Assembly: GCA_030685235.1 (NCBI GenBank)
Contig: MU839186.1
Coordinates: 92,992 to 156,991 of the forward strand
Direction: 5' to 3'
Source of the DNA: Copromyces sp. CBS 386.78
Taxonomy: Eukaryota > Ascomycota > Sordariomycetes > Sordariales > Sordariaceae
Length of the DNA stretch: 64,000 nt
Part shown: piece by piece, positions 57,101 through 64,000 of the stretch
Numbering within the stretch: position 1 is the first letter of the stretch
Layout of the letters: each line of letters opens with the position of its first letter
Notes under the pieces: model-generated
Told to the model about the DNA's origin: nothing
Database searches by the model: none
Seen by the model: the letters and a program-made list of their open reading frames with translations, nothing else
Translations under genes and position numbers: made by a program

Positions 57101-57306
57101 TCGCCGCCGCCCTGCTTCTCGTGGGTATACTCCGACCCAGCCTCTGGGGAGTAGGATTCGGAATCAGTGACATTGGAGGCACGTTCCTCGCCAGCCTTGG
57201 CGGAGCGAGGAGCAGAGGGGTCGGCTTGGGAGGTGGTGTCGGCTGTTTGGGCGCTCGTGGGCTGCTGAGCGTCAGCGGGGAGGGTTTTCTTGGCGATGTC
57301 GCTCAT
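54118..57306 (-). CDS. Large DUF3659 repeat (LEA-like) protein
   Basis: Exons on the minus strand, 57306-54814, 54738-54340 and 54273-54118, give about 1015 aa. The first 430 residues are hydrophilic and repetitive (Glu/Thr/Ser/Gln), like LEA-type disordered proteins. They include three near-identical 20-residue units around TGTGTTTYDYGAPTVTQADQ. Residues about 440-800 hold five DUF3659 repeats of the form GK-x-V-(N/D)-x-x-G-N-V-V-D-x-x-G-x-V-x-G-R-V-x-x-GD, for example NREGNVVDEDGNIIGQLTSG and DDDGDVIDNKGTVIGH. A Cys-containing helix (CIEQCLDKIRPICKMITE) leads into exon 2, which contains a hydrophobic helix (FQILAAVGLLLAGVLNLVGR). The C-terminus is Gly/Leu-rich (GLLGLGG). The last intron (66 nt, GTAGGT, CTAAC, TGCAG) is in phase and stop-free. 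Function is unknown; such proteins are found widely in ascomycetes. Confidence 0.85.
56032..56211 (-). repeat. 60-bp coding minisatellite, three units
   Basis: Three tandem 60-bp units within the large DUF3659 gene encode TGTGTTTYDYGAPTVTQADQ twice and a variant with YGYDAPTATQAGQ once. The first two units are nearly identical at DNA level, implying recent expansion or conversion. Confidence 0.95.
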
Positions 57307-60061
57307 GGTTGATAGTTGTGGCGTGTTGATTGTGTGTGGGTGTTGTGGGATAAAGTTAGGTTGTGCCCATGCGGGTATAAGGTATGTGTTATTAAGTTGC
57401 AATAATAGTCTTGCTAATGAAGTTGAACTAAGACTTCCCAGACAACGGAACTACGAGTCGGTATTTGAACCCTTTATGTTTTTCTGTCCGAGTCCGTTTC
57501 TTCCTGCGTCAGTATGTGATGCAGGCAGTCCAAAAAGTTTTGGTTTTCGATATTCTAGACGTCATCGCGGTTTAACGGGTTACGTCACGGAGCAGTCTTT
57601 TGGGTTTCGCAGTGTGTTGAGTCATATCCCTAGTCCTTTTCCCCTCTCGTTCATTCTACCTCACACAGTACCTTCCCGGTCTCCATTGAGGTAATGGGGT
57701 GAACGGCAGGCACGATCCTTCCACACAGACACCCACACTTGGGCATACAGAAAGTTGGGAGCAGCCACTCGGAAGCAAGTGCGAGGATGTCACAGGTCCA
57801 GTTTCAAGTCTATGGAGTGTAGGTGGTGTAAGTGGTGGGCAAATCAACCTACCAGACATCTTCAATGGCAGTGATGTAGGTACGGCATCGCTCGTGAAAG
57901 GCTGATAGCTCAAGCGTGGCTCGAGCGGGCCCAACAACCTGGAAGGAAAGAGAAAGAAAATCATCATGATCAAAGAAACATGGAAGTTACGAGAGGTAGT
58001 TGCCTCCTCCCTTCTTTGCTTCGAAAGCATGGCATGGCTAGAATCTTGGCAACGGTGGTTGTTCCTGCCTATCGACCTTGTACGAAACTGAAGGAAAAAG
58101 CAAAGGGATAAAGACCGTACGAAAATGCGATGCGGTAACTGTTTGTCAATATCGGACGAGGAAGGCGAGATGATCACTGGACTGGACCGAAGGGATCGAC
58201 TTTTCCCATTTTCCATACGCAATCTCGGCAATCTCGAGGCAATGTATGGAAGAGACAGGCATTAACATGCCCATTGGATTTCAGAGAGGTTCGAGAACTC
58301 GACATAGCCATGGCATGGCCTCCATTCATGCCTTTTTTTTCTGATCTCGATACCATGAAGTGCCGTATGGCCAAACATGAACAGAAGAGTGCAAGTAAAA
58401 AGGGCATGAGGCAGGATGACGGAGGGGAGCCACAACGGAAGCAATGCACCTCGAGACACTTGGGGAAACGTCCGGGATGAACCATGCTGCATGTAACACA
58501 TGTTAATGTCGTTGAGGCTGTCAGCGGCCTGTGGGTTTTGGAGTTGGAGAACCACCTATCCCAGAGCTCTCATTGGATCATGCCATGAATAACTTGTTGA
58601 AGTCTTGTACTTCTCCCATGGAATCCTACAACAATCACTCCTTGCCATAGACGACAGGTTATTCTGATTGACCCGCCGGTTTTCACATGAAGGTGTGGCT
58701 TGAAGCTCTTCTATCATTGTGGCAAAGTTAAAACCTTGATACCAAGTCGCTATCTCAGCACAAAAGGTGTGTTGTCTGGCGGCGTACGGCGTTTATCCCG
58801 CCGTTGCTGAACGTTAGACAAGCGAGACAACACTAGGTATGTAGAGGAAAAGAAGCAAGCTGAGATGAGGTGAGGTTGTACTAACCTTGATTTCGGAGAA
58901 TTCACTAGTGTAGTTAGTGTAAGTGGTTTTGATATCCCTACGCCCTCCACGTTTCCTTAAAGGTTCCAGTCCCACGTTTTGTTTTCTTCCATCCGTATTT
59001 TCAGGTACCCAACCAAAGTCCTGAAGATTTTTATCCTGTTTACGTTTAGCTCTCCCGCTATTCTTCGCCACCATCCATCACCATCCATCGTCTTTTTTGT
59101 GACGGTCTTACGCACGCGGGATGTTACACAAATAGAAGTCAAGTCCGGAGCATGTTGTCGTAAGGCTTCCACAGTAGGGTAGTGGATGTCCTCTCGCCCT
59201 GCTCGTAAGAAGATCGACATATATCGTACCATATTATCGTGTCCCCAGTTATTGTAGGCGCACCTATGAGCGGTTGTGCTCCAAGTGTTGGATGTTGGAT
59301 GGGTTGTTGAAAGCTTACGCAACCCACATCACCAGCTAGGGCGGGAGCAACGTCATGTCACCTCATCATGGTAGTGTACACTAGTGTACACTAGATACGG
59401 AGACATACATACCTAGCCGGATCTCTTCGATTTCGGGCCGTTAGTCCATCATGCCCCGCAACGGAGTTCTCAAGGTTTTAAGCCCCCGTCTTCCACATGT
59501 TCCAGAAAACCTGATTTCCAGCTGGTGGGTTGTGGTTGGGTGTGTGAGTGGGTGGCTGACGGCGGGGTCGGAGGGGACTTTCAGGGACTTGGTCGAGACT
59601 TTTGGGAAACTTGGTCTCGCTTGTCTTCTTTCCTCCACTTTCCTCCAAGTTCCGCCCTACGATCTTGATTCCATTTCTTGGCTTTTCTTCTTCCGTCTCC
59701 AGCCTGCCCGCTTTACCCGCCCAGGGTCCAGTCTTCGAACGGAGTTTCCCCCGCGCTCTCACCGTGGCAGAGCCGGCGCTTCCCTCTTTTTGGAAGGATA
59801 TCTGGAGCTGCTGGAATGGGAATGCCCGTCGTCGTTTCCCCAGTCCCACTTGTGAAGTGTTATTTTTACTTGGTTTACCTTTAGTTTTGCCATGCTTTCA
59901 GGTTGTTTCTGTAACTGTTGGTCAAGTTGCTGTATGTACAGGTACTGCTAACTTTTAATGCTCTCTTCCCCTTCTTAACCATTATATCCGTCTTTCAAAC
60001 TCCCATAAACGCCTGCTCTTGTCCCATTTCCTGACACAAACCCTGTCCATACAAATGCTGC
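57307..60061. other. Intergenic between the two DUF3659 genes
   Basis: 2.75 kb holding the promoter of the larger DUF3659 gene and the 3' flank of the smaller. Open frames of up to 190 codons (57656-58231 -) lack protein character. A 22-base perfect palindrome lies at 59372-59393. No gene seen. Confidence 0.5.
59372..59393. repeat. 22-bp perfect palindrome (two TAGTGTACAC units plus TA)
   Basis: TAGTGTACAC occurs twice in direct tandem followed by TA; the whole reads the same on both strands. It could be a dimeric factor site or simply a short repeat. Confidence 0.9.
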
Positions 60062-61309
60062 TCAAGAAAACGAAATATTCGGCTTCAACTGTTGCCCATT
60101 CCCAAACACAGTGGGAATCCGAATCGTCAACTGGATGCCCTCCGTCGTGGACTTGACATCCAGAAAGATATCCGACGGGCTCTCTCCCGGATTCTCCTTT
60201 CTCCACGCAGCCGCGTTTGCCCTCCTCTCTTCTTCCGTCCTCCTTGGCGGTCTTGATTGTTCCCGCTGTGGCTTTTCCTCCTCCTCAGGAGCTCCCTCTT
60301 CCTCATCCTCATCCTCAGCCTCCTCATATTGAGGCGCAGGTATCCCCCCACCCTCCTCCTCTCTTGCTTTCCCCTTCCCCTTCCCTTTCTGCTTCTGCTC
60401 CTTCTCCTCCTTCTCTTGTCGTTCTTTATGCATAGGATTATTCTTATCCAAAAACCTGCCCACCACATTCCCCTGCGCATCCAAAATATTCCCTTCATGA
60501 TCCACCATCAAGGCCGCCTTGTTTTTGCTCATCACCTCTGCGAGACTCATCATCGGTGTTGGCGCTGCTGAAGCAGCCGTCTTCCCAATCTCAACATCAG
60601 CCACATACCCCAGCAATTCTCCCTCATCCCCCAAGATATCCCCTTGGTTGTTGGACACCTGTCTCCCCACAATCGAAGGCAGATCCCCGCCCGCGCGCGC
60701 GAGGATTGTGCCTGTTTGGGGGTCGATGATGTCCCCGTACTCGTCGACGGTTTTGCCTTTTAGAAAGGAGCCGATATAGGGGGGAAGTTGGGGGCGCGAA
60801 GAGGGGGAGACGGAGATGCCGCCCTTTTCGCTGTTGCTGGGGGAAGAGATGTTGGGGATGCTGCCTATTGGGCCGATTTTGCCTATGGGTGAGACGTAGG
60901 CTGGGTTGCCTGGTAGGGTCTTCTTTTTTGGTGATTTTGGTGGTGGAGGTGGTGGTCGTTCTGGTGGTGCTGGTGAGTTGGTGCTTTGTGATTGTGGTGA
61001 CATTGGTGGTCGCGATCGTGAGTAATTTGGCGGTGGTGATTGCGGCGCGTCTGTGACATCTTCAATCTCGACATCGCTTCCACTTCCGCTGTCTTGCCGC
61101 GCTTCTTCTGCTTCCTCGCCGTCGTCGTCTTCTTCATCCACGTAGTCGATCATTCCATCCCGTGTCGACCGCTGACGACCAGCATGGTTGGAAGCCGCCC
61201 CTTCGTCCCTGCTCTGTCGAGCGGAGGAGGAGGAGGGAGCGGCTTGCTGCTGACCGCCGCCGCCTGTGGTGCTGTCGCGATCCGACGAAGACGAGAATTT
61301 CGAGGTCAT
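60062..61309 (-). CDS. Smaller DUF3659 repeat protein
   Basis: An intronless frame of 415 codons from the ATG at 61309. The N-terminal 80 residues are Ser/Gln/Asp-rich with an acidic run (YVDEEDDDGEEAEEARQDSG). A proline-rich segment follows (PAPPERPPPPPPKSPKKK), a possible SH3 or profilin ligand. DUF3659-type repeats are visible: LKGKTVDEYGDIIDPQTGTI, VGRQVSNNQGDILGDEGELL and ALMVDHEGNILDAQGNVVGR. A Lys/Glu/Gln-rich charged region and an acidic run come next, then a distinct C-terminal piece (KSTTEGIQLTIRIPTVFGNG). The frame extends upstream without a stop to about 61741, but that stretch has no coding character and is taken as 5' UTR. It shares strand and repeat type with the larger gene 2.8 kb away, suggesting an old duplication. 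Function unknown. Confidence 0.8.
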   Translation of the reverse strand: MTSKFSSSSDRDSTTGGGGQQQAAPSSSSARQSRDEGAASNHAGRQRSTRDGMIDYVDEEDDDGEEAEEARQDSGSGSDVEIEDVTDAPQSPPPNYSRSRPPMSPQSQSTNSPAPPERPPPPPPKSPKKKTLPGNPAYVSPIGKIGPIGSIPNISSPSNSEKGGISVSPSSRPQLPPYIGSFLKGKTVDEYGDIIDPQTGTILARAGGDLPSIVGRQVSNNQGDILGDEGELLGYVADVEIGKTAASAAPTPMMSLAEVMSKNKAALMVDHEGNILDAQGNVVGRFLDKNNPMHKERQEKEEKEQKQKGKGKGKAREEEGGGIPAPQYEEAEDEDEEEGAPEEEEKPQREQSRPPRRTEEERRANAAAWRKENPGESPSDIFLDVKSTTEGIQLTIRIPTVFGNGQQLKPNISFS

Positions 61310-62749
61310 GCTACGGTGTAGCTGACTTAAGAGCTTGTTCTTCCTGGACCAAGCCAGCTTGCTTAGGAGACGTTTTCCGAGCTGGACGAGGTATCTACAA
61401 AGCGGGCTGCCGCACAGGCGAACCTCCACCAGGACCAAGCCGTGAGCCAAGGCAGTGTAGACGCTATGCACGACTATTCCGCTAGCGGCTGTGCGTAGTG
61501 GTTTGTAGTTGTATGGATATGGAGTGTATGGGTCTCGCAGTAGTAACATTAACAGCAGCAGCACAACAGAGCAGCCAGCGGTCCGAGTTTCCAAAACAAC
61601 AAAGCCCACGCCCGCGCCTAGACGTTGGTAAGGTAATGGTAAGGTGGCTTCGAATCTGGAGAAGAGGGGTAAAACGCTGCAGGTTGGTGAAGCAGCGAAA
61701 CCCCTGGTTGAATCCTTCGGAGACCGAGACTCCAGGGGCAAGGTCCGTCGATGGTGGGTGGTGGTGGTGAGGGTTGAGGCACAGCCAATGTTGGAGTACC
61801 GTACTGTACGTCCGCGCGTCTGTCCGTGTGTCCGTTGGAAGTGTCGTCGTCTGCTGAAGCTGTAGGAATTCGAAAGTCGGCTGCGAGAAAGCAGTTTCTG
61901 AATGAACGGACGATAATTCCTTGGACATAATGGAGGGGAGATATGGTACGATGGTTGCGCTTAACGAAGACGCGCTGCCTTGGTTGACCAAGGTCATGAC
62001 GTTACACTAAACTTGATGAGGTAGCTCTCTGGGGCTGGCTGTCCGTTTCGCTGTGGTTGGCGTAGACATCCTGGCTGCTTCCGTTTGGTGAGGATTTGGC
62101 CGGCCAGTAAGATGTTATCTGTTAGTGCTTCGTCAGGTCACCATCTGGAAATGTCATTTGCTCAAAAGCCTCTGGAGTTTTCAGTTCCAAACAAGCTTGG
62201 AATGGATAATTGCTGAGGGGAGCTATCGGTGCCCCGTTATTGTTCTGTTTTCAGAATCACAGAACCTACGAGTCTGTTGGGTTTCCCTAGAAAAAGTAAA
62301 CAACTAACAGAATTCATCGCGATGCCCGGGAAGGTGGTGTTGTGTGCCCACCTTTTAGCGAGGAACAAGAAACGGGCTTCTGCCGCTTGCATTCTCCTGC
62401 CTGAAACGCCCTAGCGGAATATCGACAGGTCCAGGTCCGCAAGGTGTGATTGTAAGGGTACCTAGACTTCAGGGGATGTACCTAGAAGATGAGATCCCAC
62501 GATGTAGCGCTCAGGGTTTGCGGAAAGAAAAGAAATCATCGTCCAATTTCTAGACAAAGGGGAAGTGAAATGGAGGTGAAAAGTCGATGGGTAACTGCCC
62601 TGTGCAGCAGTTGGAATGTTGATGCGGGTCCTTGCTGCCCAGTGGTACGGTGGCTTGTAATATGATCTATGCCATATGGCCCCCTAACCCAGATTTGCCG
62701 CCTATAAGCAGTTGTAGCCGGCTCCGATAAAGCCCCGCATATATTTGCC
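61310..62749. other. Intergenic, last unique-type sequence before AT-rich DNA
   Basis: 1.4 kb of normal composition with only short frames. The final 100 bases already become richer in TA. No gene seen. Confidence 0.5.
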
Positions 62750-64000
62750 AAATTCTATAAGCGAAATAGAAACTGTAATTGTATATACGTAGATTACTAT
62801 ACTTTATATCGTATACGTACTCTTTATTATATTTACTTCTACTATATTATATTTATAAGTAATATCCCTTTATTGCAAAGTTATAATAACTAGTCCTCGC
62901 TCGCCTTCTATTAGCGTTTGGAAAGTCGTAAGTACTGCGCTCCCCGCGGCGCTCGCTAAATTCGGCGGTACTTTAAAGTAGATAATTGCCTAGGTTATTT
63001 ATAAGTTAGAGAGATATAAGAGTAATTTCGTTCGCGATACTATCGAAATAGCGAAAGATAAGGTATTATTTTACTTTAAACGACGATATTTTAAATAAAA
63101 TTAATACAATTTTTAAAGCGGAAAATTCGTTCGCTTTTAGGTCCTTCGTATAATTTTATAAAGTATTAATATAATACTTTTAGTGCCGAAGCCCGCGTAA
63201 AATTAGAAGGCGTACGTTATAGCCTTATATTTAATTAAAAAGGGTATTGCTACCGGCCCCTATATTCGTTATACGAAAGATAATACTATAGTTATAATAG
63301 CGAAAGAGTACGTTGTCCTGCGTAGAGCGTTCAATTATATTTATACTAACTACTACTATAGTAGCGTAGTTAATAAATATTCTAACTATTTTAGTAAGTA
63401 TTTTAATAAAAGAAAACGAATAATAATATTTTATTAATAACGGAATTAAATGAGGAAGTAAAGAAGTAAGAAGAGAGTAAGAAGGTTATTATATTTTTTA
63501 AAAGTATTAAGGATAAGTAATTTAATAATTATTCGCTGGAGAAGATGAATATTATATTTAGTGTGTTTAAGGGTGCTAAGGCTAAGCGTGAGGGCGGTAA
63601 TAATAAATAGAGATAGTTTTTTTTAATGTTTAAGATTGGTAAAACGTTATTGTTTTTCGAAAAAAAAATTATATTAAATATATTTTAAGGAATTATATGT
63701 GATTTAAAAAAAGAAATGTTCTAATTTATTTATTTTACTTTATTTCTTAATTTCTTTATTAATATTATTAGTAAAATATATTTTTTATTTTTAAATTTAA
63801 AAATTATTTAATGAAATTTTATATTTAAAATAATTTTATATTTTTAATTAATTAATTTTCAATTTTACTTATATTTTTAAAAAGAAAAATATATTAAATA
63901 CTTTCAAATATATTATTTATTTAACCTAATTTTAATTTTATATATATTAATATTATTTTTTAATTAATTTCTTCTTTTTAAATTAAAATATTAAATTATA
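62750..64000. repeat. AT-rich, RIP-degraded repeat / relic transposable element
   Basis: Composition changes abruptly near 62750. In 62880-63450 TpA is very frequent, CpG persists, and CpA and TpG are almost absent; for example 63001-63060 has nine TpA, five CpG, and no CpA or TpG. This is the classical mark of RIP, which converts CpA to TpA in duplicated DNA. Every frame is full of stops. From about 63640 to the end, composition is more extreme: almost only A and T, CpG also gone. I cannot identify the original element. The region is probably heterochromatic and continues past the window edge. Confidence 0.85.

Noticed and set aside
62880..63620. Attempt to name the RIP relic from residual translation
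   Set aside because: All frames are saturated with stops and no catalytic motif survives; assigning a transposon class would be guesswork.
1..64000. CRISPR arrays, operons, prokaryotic-type terminators
   Set aside because: None seen, and not expected in a fungal nuclear genome.

Overview
The window is nuclear DNA of a filamentous ascomycete, most likely a Sordariales species close to Neurospora. The genes carry short introns of about 45-100 nt with GTRNGT donors, CTAAC/CTGAC branch sites and CAG/TAG acceptors. Fungal-specific families are present (DUF3659 repeat proteins, a fungal membrane family, monopolin Csm1/Pcs1). The right end drops abruptly into AT-rich DNA with the dinucleotide signature of repeat-induced point mutation (RIP). 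The species call is inference. Exon joins below were worked out by eye from splice signals, reading frame and family homology.

Layout. 0.3-3.9 kb: F-box/WD/UIM protein of the Ufo1 type (+). 3.9-8.1 kb: a poor region with a 10-N assembly gap between two near-identical flanks, a decayed membrane-protein gene (+) and an unresolved minus-strand gene. 8.1-10 kb: a small possibly mitochondrial protein (+) and a fungal multi-pass membrane protein (-). 11-12.3 kb: PP2A leucine carboxyl methyltransferase PPM1 (+). 12.97-16.54 kb: SAGA subunit SPT3 (-), whose canonical first exon lies 2.5 kb upstream of exon 2; the intervening intron holds a roughly 600-codon ORF that runs in frame into SPT3. 17.4-18.4 kb: IST1 (+). 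20.3-23.1 kb: zinc-knuckle/RS-rich protein (+). 24.2-24.9 kb: AP-2 sigma (-). 25.9-27.3 kb: MSP1 AAA-ATPase (+). 29.4-30.8 kb: cystathionine beta-lyase, met-2 type (+). 30.8-39.2 kb: 8.4 kb with no gene I can recognise, at normal base composition.

39.2-40.8 kb: serine incorporator TMS1 (-). 42.3-44.2 kb: nodulin-like MFS transporter (+). 44.9-46.9 kb: Csm1/Pcs1 monopolin (+). 48.0-48.3 kb: an 87-aa protein with a metallothionein-type seven-cysteine core (+). 49.6-51.9 kb: acetolactate synthase catalytic subunit ILV2 (-). 54.1-57.3 and 60.1-61.3 kb: two neighbouring DUF3659 repeat proteins (-). From about 62.75 kb to the end: AT-rich RIP-degraded DNA without intact genes.

There are no operons and most genes are independent housekeeping functions. 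Loose themes are membrane traffic and quality control (IST1, AP-2 sigma, MSP1, TMS1), chromatin and chromosome function (SPT3, Csm1) and amino-acid biosynthesis (met-2, ILV2). The most unusual items are the SPT3 locus with competing first exons and an internal duplication that carries an in-frame TAG, the extended metallothionein-like protein, the paired DUF3659 genes, and the sharp transition into RIP-degraded DNA.
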